Origin: Rhabdochlamydiaceae bacterium
Lineage (GTDB): Bacteria; Chlamydiota; Chlamydiia; Chlamydiales; Rhabdochlamydiaceae
Direction of reading: 5' to 3'
Length of the DNA: 64,000 bases
Assembly (NCBI GenBank): GCA_019745395.1
Contig: JAIETG010000013.1
Coordinates: 62,001 to 126,000, forward strand
The notes under the pieces are model-generated. The model was not told the origin of the DNA. It searched no databases and was given only the letters and a program-made list of their open reading frames with translations. The translations under genes were made by a program, and so were the position numbers. Numbering within the stretch: position 1 is the first letter of the stretch; the number at the start of each line of letters is the position of its first letter. Shown here in pieces: positions 14,071-22,278 of this stretch.

Positions 14071-16584
14071 ATGAGCTCAAATAATGGCGTTGGAAGTCTT
14101 GTCCGGGGAATTGTGTCAGCAAGCGTTCTTGGTGCGGTAGCTTATTTTTCTTCAAATATGCCCGCTGCAAGCTATCTCTGTACTGCTGCTGCTCTTTATG
14201 CTGTTTGGCGGGGAGCTGGTGGAAAGACAGCAGAATCATTAGATAAGCGAGTGGATCTCATTACAGATGGAGGAAAGAAAGTTATTACAGATGGAGCGAA
14301 GGCAGTTAATTCGTTTCTCTTTGGCGCTGAGGAAGATCAAGCAACAAAAAAACTTAGAGAAGACTTTGATACAGACCCTAAGGGCTGTACCGGCTTTGAT
14401 GAGTATAAAACAAAGTATGGCGCAGGTGGAACTAGCGGAACCGGAGGATCTGGTGGAGCGGCCACCTCAGCAGCTGTTGGAGTTGCTATGATGTACGTCG
14501 GTGGTGTTGCGGTTAGTCTTGATCCAACTGATCAAGGAAAATATCAAGCATTATTTAACAAGGTCAAAAATGCTCTGAAAGACTGTGGAATGATGGAAAA
14601 AAAAGATGTTACGATGACGATCAATTTCAAAACGGGCAAGGGGGAATATCAGGTTGCCGATCGATCTCAAGCTAAAAGACAATTCGATATACATTTTGAA
14701 CCCCTACATCATCCAGATTATACGCCAGAAAGATTTGCGTTAGTTCAGGAGGCTATACATGAGTTTCAAGAGTGTTGTAAAGAGCTTTCGGCAGCAAATA
14801 CTGGAAAAGGGGAATTGTTAGCAGAAGCTGTAAAAGCGCTGGAGGGAAAAGTCCCTGCAGATAAGATTACAGTAAATGTATTAAATGGAACCTACATAGT
14901 AGAGGGGGATAAAGAACCCCGTAAATTTGCGCCGGAACTAGGAGAGCGTTTAGAGCAAATTCGACGAGAAATTAAAGAGCAAAGCGAATCTATTGATAGA
15001 TTTACAGTTACAGATGATCCGGAAAAGGAAAAACATCCTATGGGAAGAGTTGGGTCTCTAAAAGATCCTGCGCAAAAATGTTTAAGTAGTTGCAATTGGT
15101 GGAATCATTATTGGCCAAGTGCGACTTTAACAAGTGAAGTCCCAGGTCAGCAAATGACAGCAAAAGAAACTTTAGAATTAGCCGATAGCCAAAAAAAGTA
15201 CTCGGATAACCTTTTGAGGCAAAGACTTGATTTGGAAAAGTCTCTTTTGAGTGGGATTAAAGAGCTTGAGACTAATGCTCAAAAGCTCTCGCTAGAGATA
15301 TTAAAACTAATGGAAACTGAAGCAGAATCAGGAGCTGCTTCTGCGTTTGATCCCAAGGATCTTCCATCAAAACTTGAACAAGCAGTCGATGTTCTTATCT
15401 CCCCAGAATTAGGTCGAAGGGAGAAAGAATCTAGACGTGAAGCATTTGTAAAAAGATATGAGGGCTGTTTAAAGGACATCGAATCTTATATACCTAAAAT
15501 TCAGGAATCGATAAAGCAGGGCCGTTCTGTGTCGGAAAGTATAAAAGAAATAAAAGAGGAAGTAAGTAAGCGTAAAAGTAGTCTGTTTATAGAAGCGGTG
15601 ATTCATGCAGTGGATTCGCAATCGCAAGCTGCGGCGGAATCGGTAATAGTTCCGATCTTAACGGAAACTATATATGCTAGTGTGGACGGCAACCCTAGTT
15701 GGAAAGATAAACTGGTAGCTGATTACGAGGAAAGTAAAGGGAAAGAGTTAATAGAACGACCAAGGCAGGATATTTATCAGGTTACTGATTATATTAACTC
15801 TGTTATCGCTTTTATGAAACCGGAACTGTTTAGTTATTTAAACCGGATTGAGGCGCAATTCCTCAAAGGGGATCGCTCTGTTACAGAGTGTTTTGACGAT
15901 GAGATCAAATCCATAGTGGCCGTAAGCGCTTCCGATGTGGCGCTACATGAAGAAAGGCGAAAAAGGCAGAAAAGAATCATAAGGCGAGTTTTGTCAAAAA
16001 GCGATGGTTCTGGGGCGGTAAAAAAGAAAAGCGCTTTTGCTCTAACAGATGTGTATATAAATAGTCCTATGAATCAATGGGTTTGTAGAAACTATCGTCA
16101 CCGTATTGAGTCTGGAGATGTTAAGGAGACTCGATGGGCAGAGTTTGAGAAGTGTTTTGAAGAGGCGAAAGCTAAACTAGGAATGTCTGGTGATAAGCAT
16201 GAAAAAATCCAAGCTCTTTGCAATTCGTTTACTCTTGTTGTTCCCTCAGGTTGTGAATCTAGATATGAAGAATTTGTAATAGCTCTAGGAAAAAGTTCGA
16301 ATTATTCATATACTCTGCCTCATGGATGGCAGGAGATAAGAAATGCGGCTGAGGAGCAGCGATTTGAAAGAGATGAAGCTATGAAAGCGAGATCTGGCAA
16401 TCCTCCTATTCGAGATCTTCTAGAAGAGGACTTAGATCCAAATTCGCCTAAATCTAGTCTTAATCAGAGTTTAGGTTTCGGAAAAGCGCGCCCAAATCTT
16501 GAGACTGAAAATCAGTTAACGCAATCCTCTCCTCGGGTTGTTGATTATAACAGACGGACCAAACGACCCAAGCGGCAGGCATAG
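14071..16584 (+). CDS. Large unknown protein with bilobed hydrophobic N-terminus (Inc-like)
   Basis: An 837-residue protein not recognised. The ATG at 14071 is preferred over 14056 because GTGGGA precedes it at a suitable distance. Residues about 8-46 form two hydrophobic helices with a short turn (VSASVLGAVAYF, then SYLCTAAALYAVW), the bilobed layout typical of chlamydial inclusion membrane proteins; this is a resemblance, not homology. A glycine-rich linker (GAGGTSGTGGSGGAA) and another hydrophobic stretch near residue 140 follow. The rest is long, charged and helical with likely coiled coils, ending in a basic RRTKRPKRQA tail. An inclusion or host-membrane protein with a large cytosolic part is inferred. 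Confidence 0.75.
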   Translation: MSSNNGVGSLVRGIVSASVLGAVAYFSSNMPAASYLCTAAALYAVWRGAGGKTAESLDKRVDLITDGGKKVITDGAKAVNSFLFGAEEDQATKKLREDFDTDPKGCTGFDEYKTKYGAGGTSGTGGSGGAATSAAVGVAMMYVGGVAVSLDPTDQGKYQALFNKVKNALKDCGMMEKKDVTMTINFKTGKGEYQVADRSQAKRQFDIHFEPLHHPDYTPERFALVQEAIHEFQECCKELSAANTGKGELLAEAVKALEGKVPADKITVNVLNGTYIVEGDKEPRKFAPELGERLEQIRREIKEQSESIDRFTVTDDPEKEKHPMGRVGSLKDPAQKCLSSCNWWNHYWPSATLTSEVPGQQMTAKETLELADSQKKYSDNLLRQRLDLEKSLLSGIKELETNAQKLSLEILKLMETEAESGAASAFDPKDLPSKLEQAVDVLISPELGRREKESRREAFVKRYEGCLKDIESYIPKIQESIKQGRSVSESIKEIKEEVSKRKSSLFIEAVIHAVDSQSQAAAESVIVPILTETIYASVDGNPSWKDKLVADYEESKGKELIERPRQDIYQVTDYINSVIAFMKPELFSYLNRIEAQFLKGDRSVTECFDDEIKSIVAVSASDVALHEERRKRQKRIIRRVLSKSDGSGAVKKKSAFALTDVYINSPMNQWVCRNYRHRIESGDVKETRWAEFEKCFEEAKAKLGMSGDKHEKIQALCNSFTLVVPSGCESRYEEFVIALGKSSNYSYTLPHGWQEIRNAAEEQRFERDEAMKARSGNPPIRDLLEEDLDPNSPKSSLNQSLGFGKARPNLETENQLTQSSPRVVDYNRRTKRPKRQA

Positions 16585-16612
16585 TTATTTATAATTTTTC
16601 TTAAGAGTGTGT

Positions 16613-16661
16613 ATCGTAAAACCTGCGAACTTGTGACGTCTGGTTTTACGATATTTTTTTT
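16613..16661 (+). terminator. Intrinsic terminator after the 837-residue protein gene
   Basis: A perfect 11-bp stem (ATCGTAAAACC with GGTTTTACGAT) around an 18-base loop, followed by a run of T. Confidence 0.88.
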
Positions 16662-17400
16662 ATAGTTTTCTTGTCTTTTTTATTATCTGTAAAGATTTCA
16701 TTTCAAGATGTTTTTAAACAGAATCCGCTGTTGCATTAAAAGTGTGTAAGTTTTTTTTATAAATTGTAAATAAAATTATATGTTTGCCTTTACTTAGGCG
16801 ACTGATCGAAATATAACATATTTAATGTGTTTATTTTTTGCGGATATTGTTTCCTGTTATTTAAAAAAAAAATTTTTACTAAAATGGGCAAGTGTTTTTT
16901 GTTTTAACTCTTTATATATAGTTGTTCTTTAGAAACAGTGCTCAGATTCCCTAATTCCTTCTAGGAACAAACATTCATTAGTTATTGATAGATTCATGGC
17001 TATTCTTGATTTTTACGAGAAAAGCGTCACTAATTTTATGTTTATTGTAAAATTTAAAATTAAATTATGTTTTTTGTTTCTTTGTTTCATTCGGTTGTAT
17101 TGTGTAATTTAGTGTGGAAAGATGTGTTTTTCTGTTGTTTGTTTTATTTTTTATTATGTTCTTGTTTTTTCTTTTGTTTATAATTTAAATTTTAATGAAT
17201 GGTAAAAGTTGTTGTTTTTATTTTTAATTATAATGTTATTTACGCTTTTAAGTTAAATGTAAATTTTGATTGTATCAAGTTAATTATTAATGAAGTTTAA
17301 AATTAGTTGTGCGATTGATTATTTTTTTAGTTTGATGTATAATCTATATTTCTTAGTTAATTTTATTAATTTAAATAGTCTAAATAAAGGTGTAAAACTT
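16662..17400. other. Long AT-rich spacer without a recognisable gene
   Basis: About 740 bases, extremely AT-rich, with no ORF of coding character. It holds an imperfect inverted repeat (TTGTTCTTTAG at 16922 against CTAGGAACAA at 16961) and, at its end, the promoter for the next gene. A small RNA or long regulatory leader cannot be excluded. Confidence 0.5.
17315..17343 (+). promoter_or_regulatory. Predicted promoter of the 530-residue protein gene
   Basis: TTGATT (17315-17320), 17-base spacer, TATAAT (17338-17343), 58 bases before the chosen ATG at 17401. Because it lies inside the longer open frame from 17290, it argues against that earlier start. Confidence 0.7.
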
Positions 17401-18993
17401 ATGACAGTATTTAATAGGAACTCAGGGCATGGTAATACCTCACGAGTTATTGATACTCATGCGCTACAATTTGAAATTCAGCCTAGTAGTTTAGCTTTGG
17501 GATATAGAAAGATAAAAGGTGTTACTAGTCTTTTTTATAATTTCCCTGGCGTTAAGACTTTGGCTTCTTGTATTGGTCATTCGATCGGGTATCAGCATGT
17601 TGTATTTCGTGGACAAACGTTATGCATAAATTGGGAACAAGAACTGCTACTTAACGATTTTAAGAAAGATGCAGAGCATTTTCTGCGTAAAGAATTTAGG
17701 ACCGCTGACGGATATGAAATTCATCCACAAAATGGGAAATTTGTGGTTATGGCTCGTAAAGGAAATACTGTGATGGAAGTTAAAGTCCAAACGCCGGAGT
17801 TGCAAGGGTTCCTCAATCAAATGCAGGCGACGTGGAATGAAATTTTAAAAGACAACCTTTACATGTTCCTACAGTTAAACAAAGGCAAGTTAGAGGAGCT
17901 GTATGCAAATACTCTTATGCCAGCTGCAGTAGCTGGAAGAAGGGGTGGAGCTGTAAATTATAATCAGGCTCAGGCTAAAGCTAGAGTTGCGGAACTGCTT
18001 TCTGAGAGAATGAGACCAGATGGCCAGATTAGAAAATTAACCGCAGAAGAAATGTTTAGACAGTTAAAGGCTGATGGTATTCTCAGCGTTACTGGCGGAT
18101 GTCTTACTTCACGTGCATCATTACGTAGTTTAGGAATTGACCTAGAAAAGTTTAGTAATTTATATCAATATCTAAATGAAGCGACTCCTGATATAGGATT
18201 ATCTGAGAGTGTAGGACAAAATTTAGCTGCTCGTATGCGACATCGAAGAACGCGTAAAATTGCTCATTGGTTAGGTCCTATTCCTATGATGATTAACTTA
18301 TATGCTTGTGGGAAAAAAGTCACAAGAGTGTACAGATGGCTCTGGAGTAAGAATCGTGTACAGACGGAAAGCGCTGTAGAGAATCTCCAATCAAAATGGA
18401 CTGCTGCAGAAAGAGCTCTTCACGGTGTAACTCCTGAAGAGAAAAGTGATGCTAGATTTGCTGTAGAAAATTTTAAAAATGGAGTTCCTGGAGCAGCTCG
18501 TCCAACGGCGAGAGAAAATGCTATTTATAAAGCTGATTGTACGATGAATGGATTAGAAGTTATACAAGCAACAGATCCGGATTTTGCTCTTACAAAAGAA
18601 GTCTTTAGAGCGTACCATGAAGCGTTATATGTTGTGCAGCATGATCCTAAAAAATGCGGTGAGCGTATGCGCAGAGCTTTAAGTGAAATGATTGATAAAC
18701 TTGCTGTTAAACGTAAAGCTAGTAGCGGAGATGGTCATAGATATAGAGCTGGAGCCCCAGTTACTGTAACACCAGAAGATAAACAGCAAATTTATCGACT
18801 TTTAGCTTATGTTCTTCCTTTGGAAGAACAGCGAATTAGCGCTAGATCAACAGTTTTTAAAATCAATGATGCTATTTTAGACGAGTACTTAGCTATTGGA
18901 GAAGAGGACGATGATTTGTGCGATGCTATGTTAACAGAGCAAGATTTCATGAGAGTGACAGATATGCAAAATGCTCTTTTTGACGTTGTCTAA
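17401..18993 (+). CDS. Unknown 530-residue protein
   Basis: Not recognised. The ATG at 17401 is chosen over 17290 because AAAGGTG precedes it and a promoter lies between the two; the extra N-terminus would only be translated AT-rich leader. The protein is mostly helical and basic, with one short apolar stretch (IPMMINLYACG near residue 300) that is weak as a membrane segment. There is no signal peptide. The segment RKIAHWLGPIPMMINL and the acidic C-terminus (GEEDDDLCDAM) are the clearest landmarks. It belongs with the two preceding lineage-specific genes in spacing, orientation and AT-rich surroundings, but no sequence similarity among the three is obvious. Confidence 0.72.
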   Translation: MTVFNRNSGHGNTSRVIDTHALQFEIQPSSLALGYRKIKGVTSLFYNFPGVKTLASCIGHSIGYQHVVFRGQTLCINWEQELLLNDFKKDAEHFLRKEFRTADGYEIHPQNGKFVVMARKGNTVMEVKVQTPELQGFLNQMQATWNEILKDNLYMFLQLNKGKLEELYANTLMPAAVAGRRGGAVNYNQAQAKARVAELLSERMRPDGQIRKLTAEEMFRQLKADGILSVTGGCLTSRASLRSLGIDLEKFSNLYQYLNEATPDIGLSESVGQNLAARMRHRRTRKIAHWLGPIPMMINLYACGKKVTRVYRWLWSKNRVQTESAVENLQSKWTAAERALHGVTPEEKSDARFAVENFKNGVPGAARPTARENAIYKADCTMNGLEVIQATDPDFALTKEVFRAYHEALYVVQHDPKKCGERMRRALSEMIDKLAVKRKASSGDGHRYRAGAPVTVTPEDKQQIYRLLAYVLPLEEQRISARSTVFKINDAILDEYLAIGEEDDDLCDAMLTEQDFMRVTDMQNALFDVV

Positions 18994-19011
18994 TTGTATA
19001 TTGAAGTTTAG

Positions 19012-20142
19012 TTAAAGTAGAAGTTCAATGAGGCGAGCCGATTCTTGGCTCGCCTTTTTATTTCCCAGAATTTGTTCCACTTCTAAGCATAGGCTTTGTT
19101 TTTGTGCATGGTGCTCAGGTAGTAAAAGGTTTTCCAACTCCTGGATAAGGTTTTTTTCTGTAAGAAAAGGGCCGAAGAGTTCTTTAAAAACCTCTTTTTG
19201 ACAAATGATGTTGACGATGCAGTAGAAGGGAAGAGATATGCGGTATAGATATTTTACAATAAAAAGATCCAAAGGTGCGATCCCATAAGTGACAACTGTT
19301 GGGATTTTGTGTAAGGCGAGCTCTAGAGTTACTGTTCCCGATTTTGCGATTGCGCAGTAAGAGCTTTGCATTAAAGCGTAAGTGTCTTGAGCAAAGACCC
19401 ATTTTAAGGACTTTCCTATCTGCAATCCTTCTTTGAGAATGCACTCTTCTAGTAAGGGGAGAAAGGATGGCTCTGACACGGAAATGGCCCCTATAACGTC
19501 CTCTGAACAAACAGCTCGAAAAGCTTTAAGCTGTAGGGGAAAGTTTAAGAGAATTTCTTTTTTCCGACTCCCTGGGAATATGCTAATAATTTTTTTGTCT
19601 TTGCCCCAAGGTAGATGAGGGGAGGGATTTTCTTGAAATCGAGAAACAAGAGGATGTCCTACATAGTGAATGGGAAAAGAGGGGGGGAAAAGTTTCGGCT
19701 CAAAAGGGAATATTGCTAAGAGGAGGTCTACGTTTTTTTCGAGAAGAGCGATTCTTCCTTTTCCATGGGCCCATACAGATGGACAGATGTAGTGGATGAT
19801 CTTTCCGCAATACCCTTTTTTACGAAGGTATCTTTCTATACGAAGAGAAAAACCTGGGTAGTCAATGAAAACTACGGCGGGAGGTTTTTCTTTTAGTAGA
19901 AGATGGGCTAATGAGTAAAAATGGCGTAAGATTTTAGGGAGCTCAAAAAAAACGTCGGTAAATCCCATGACTTGAAATTCTTCCATGGGCAAAATCGTGC
20001 GAAACGGCGTTTTGCGCATTCTAGGCCCTCCCACTCCAAAAATCTTCAAGCGGGGATTTTGTTTTAAAAGACTTTGAATTAAGGATTCCCCGTGTAGGTC
20101 TCCACTGGGTTCTCCACAAAAGATGAATAGATCGTGTTTCAT
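19012..20142 (-). CDS. lpxB: Lipid-A-disaccharide synthase
   Basis: A 376-residue GT19 enzyme, normal length. GEPSGD at residues 10-15 is the family signature, and GHPLV, FPGSR and AKSGTVTLE follow in order. It joins UDP-diacylglucosamine and lipid X into the lipid A disaccharide at the inner membrane. The ATG at 20142 overlaps the stop of the hydrolase gene (ATGA), preferred to the in-frame codon at 20166. The 3' end also encodes the terminator stem of the convergent gene. Confidence 0.96.
   Translation of the reverse strand: MKHDLFIFCGEPSGDLHGESLIQSLLKQNPRLKIFGVGGPRMRKTPFRTILPMEEFQVMGFTDVFFELPKILRHFYSLAHLLLKEKPPAVVFIDYPGFSLRIERYLRKKGYCGKIIHYICPSVWAHGKGRIALLEKNVDLLLAIFPFEPKLFPPSFPIHYVGHPLVSRFQENPSPHLPWGKDKKIISIFPGSRKKEILLNFPLQLKAFRAVCSEDVIGAISVSEPSFLPLLEECILKEGLQIGKSLKWVFAQDTYALMQSSYCAIAKSGTVTLELALHKIPTVVTYGIAPLDLFIVKYLYRISLPFYCIVNIICQKEVFKELFGPFLTEKNLIQELENLLLPEHHAQKQSLCLEVEQILGNKKASQESARLIELLL
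19031..19061 (+). terminator. Terminator of the 530-residue gene, inside the lpxB 3' end
   Basis: AGGCGAGCC pairs perfectly with GGCTCGCCT around a 7-base loop and is followed by TTTTATTT. The whole stem lies in the last codons of convergent lpxB, so the same bases terminate one gene and encode protein in the other. Confidence 0.88.
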
Positions 20143-20894
20143 AGGCCTAATTGTTTTAGAATCCAAAGGGCTCCTTCTTCAAAACTCTCTTTCGAGGTTC
20201 CGTGCCCTAAATAGCCGATCGAAGGTTTAAGAAAAAGCTCGATCTGAGGAGATCGAATCTTTTGAGAAAATGCTTCTTCTACCAGTGATCGGACCCATGC
20301 ATAGCAAGAATCGGTATGAACTCTTTGATCTCTGTTTCCAATATAGATGCGTATTTTTTTAGAGGCTAGACGTGGCGTTAAATAGCGTAGCTCGAGTTTG
20401 GAGAGTAGGGGAGATTCCTGAACAGGGATTAGTTCTAGACATTGAGAAGGATCTGTTAAGGGAGCGAAGGTGATCAAAGAGGAGATTTCTTCTATGCGCG
20501 CTGCTATGTGACTTGCTAAAAAACCGCCTCTTGAAAGACCTGTAATTGCTATTGAAGAGGGCTTTATTTGGGAAAAAAGTATCCTAAGAGAGGTTTCTAG
20601 ATCATCTAAAAAATTCGTTAAAAGATCTTCGTCTTTTTCTAGAGCCTCTGCCCATCTTGTAATTCCTTCACTAGATGGCATTCCTTCCCCATGAAAGGGG
20701 AGGTCTACGGAAAAAACTCGTATTGGATAAGAGTTTAAAAAAGTAACTACTTGACAGAAGGGGTCGACTTGCAGGCTTTCTTTAGCAGAAAGCGCTAAAT
20801 AGATTAGGCAAGGAAGATTCGATGTTTCGTCGATCTCAGGACCTACATAAAAAAGAGGTAGAGGTGTAGGAAAATCAACTTGTTTAAGTGGCAT
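20139..20894 (-). CDS. Alpha/beta hydrolase
   Basis: A 251-residue protein with the nucleophile elbow GLSRGG (G-x-S-x-G) near residue 130, an oxyanion-region aspartate-rich strand (VFSVDLPFHGEG) before it, and GNRDQRVH and YLGHGT near the end as candidate acid and histidine. These are the features of an esterase or lipase-type alpha/beta hydrolase; the substrate is unknown. It overlaps the pcnB stop by 11 bases and lpxB by ATGA, so the three are one transcription unit. Confidence 0.8.
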   Translation of the reverse strand: MPLKQVDFPTPLPLFYVGPEIDETSNLPCLIYLALSAKESLQVDPFCQVVTFLNSYPIRVFSVDLPFHGEGMPSSEGITRWAEALEKDEDLLTNFLDDLETSLRILFSQIKPSSIAITGLSRGGFLASHIAARIEEISSLITFAPLTDPSQCLELIPVQESPLLSKLELRYLTPRLASKKIRIYIGNRDQRVHTDSCYAWVRSLVEEAFSQKIRSPQIELFLKPSIGYLGHGTSKESFEEGALWILKQLGL

Positions 20895-22152
20895 CAGAAG
20901 GTGGGGACGAGGGTTTGGAGCGTCTTCTCCTTCTTCGTTTTCGTACTTCGGGAAGAGGATTTTCTGTGGGGTCCAGTGGTTTTACAAGAGTCTGCCAGTA
21001 CTCAGCAGTTTTTTGTAAGGAGGGGTTGATATGGGATCGCAATGCCAGAAGCTCTATTGCCATAGGAAGGCTTGGATCTTGTGGAATACGTGGAGGTCTT
21101 GAGCGCTTTTTATCTGGAGCATTTAGTTTAAATTGGAGAAAGAGCAGGGTAGTAGTAATAATTTTTAGCCTTTTCGGGATGAGAAAAAAAGAGCCAAAAG
21201 CTTCTCTCACGATGTGTAAGACTTCTTTTTGAATTTCTCCTAAATGTGGAGGCTTATCTCTTCCAGCATAGAGCACTTCAAGCCGTTTTTCTAATAAAGG
21301 GAAGGCTAATACGGCTAGTAAAAGAGATCTGTCTAAAGGCGTATTTCCCTCTGTGAGAGTATGCTCATCAATGGATTGTAAAAAAGAATAGATCTGTTCT
21401 CCTTCTTCCATTTCCATGAAAGAAGCAAGAGCTGGTAACATCAATTGTAATAGGCCATATTCGATCATAAGACGGAAAAATGGCTCAGAAGCTCCAGATT
21501 CGAGCATTCGAAGAAGCTCTTCTAAAATTCGAGCTGAAGAACTTTTTAAAATTTCATGCTTAGATTCAATTAAAGCAAGGCGTGTGTCATGGTCGATCTC
21601 AAAACCGAATCGTGCTCGAAATTTGAGCAAGCGAATCATTCGTACAGGGTCTTGTTTGAATCGAATGAAGGGCTGTCCTATAGTTCGTAAATGCCCTTTT
21701 TCTAGATCGGGGAATCCCCCGACGTAGTCGATGACGGTTTGTTTTGCGGCATCATAGAAAAGACCATTAATGGTAAAATCTCTACGAAGCACATCCTCTT
21801 CTTGAGATCCCCATACGTTATCTCTCAAAATTAAAGCATCATTCTCATTATCTCCTGAGCGAAACGTAGAGACTTCAATGATTTTTCTTCCAAAACGGAT
21901 GTGGGCTAAGCGAAACCTTCTTCCGATCAAAATACAGTTGCGGAAAAGTTTTTTGATCTCTTCAGGCTCGGCTGAGGTGGAGATATCAAAATCTTTAGGT
22001 TTTTTCTTGAGCAGAAGATCTCGAACACCGCCTCCTACTAAATAAGCAATGTAGCCAGAAGCTGTCAGTTTGTCTAAGACGTATAAAGCGTCTTTATCAA
22101 TGGTTCGAATGTCGAGCTGGTGGGCGTCTTGAGAGTAAATTTTTTGCTGCAC
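20884..22152 (-). CDS. pcnB: Poly(A) polymerase / tRNA nucleotidyltransferase family protein PcnB
   Basis: A 422-residue class II nucleotidyltransferase. Residues 40-56 carry the catalytic pattern GGGVRD then DFD, and RRDFTINGL follows near residue 125. The arginine-rich C-terminal tail (RKRRRRRRSK) and the lack of an HD domain favour poly(A) polymerase over CCA-adding enzyme, but the two cannot be separated with certainty. It would add 3' A tails that trigger RNA decay. In Chlamydia pcnB also lies beside lpxB. Confidence 0.9.
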   Translation of the reverse strand: MQQKIYSQDAHQLDIRTIDKDALYVLDKLTASGYIAYLVGGGVRDLLLKKKPKDFDISTSAEPEEIKKLFRNCILIGRRFRLAHIRFGRKIIEVSTFRSGDNENDALILRDNVWGSQEEDVLRRDFTINGLFYDAAKQTVIDYVGGFPDLEKGHLRTIGQPFIRFKQDPVRMIRLLKFRARFGFEIDHDTRLALIESKHEILKSSSARILEELLRMLESGASEPFFRLMIEYGLLQLMLPALASFMEMEEGEQIYSFLQSIDEHTLTEGNTPLDRSLLLAVLAFPLLEKRLEVLYAGRDKPPHLGEIQKEVLHIVREAFGSFFLIPKRLKIITTTLLFLQFKLNAPDKKRSRPPRIPQDPSLPMAIELLALRSHINPSLQKTAEYWQTLVKPLDPTENPLPEVRKRRRRRRSKPSSPPSDAT

Positions 22153-22278
22153 AGCGATCTATATAGTATTTCGGTTTTAGAAGATTTTTTTAAAATGCAT
22201 TTTCTCTGTCTAAGGTAGGGGGTTGCCTTGTAAAAGTCAATAGCTAAAGCGGAATTTAAATGAATGCAAGAGCTCCGT

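Noticed and set aside
17290-17400. N-terminal extension of the 530-residue protein (37 residues)
   Set aside because: A good promoter and a Shine-Dalgarno lie within it, and the translated residues look like AT-rich leader.
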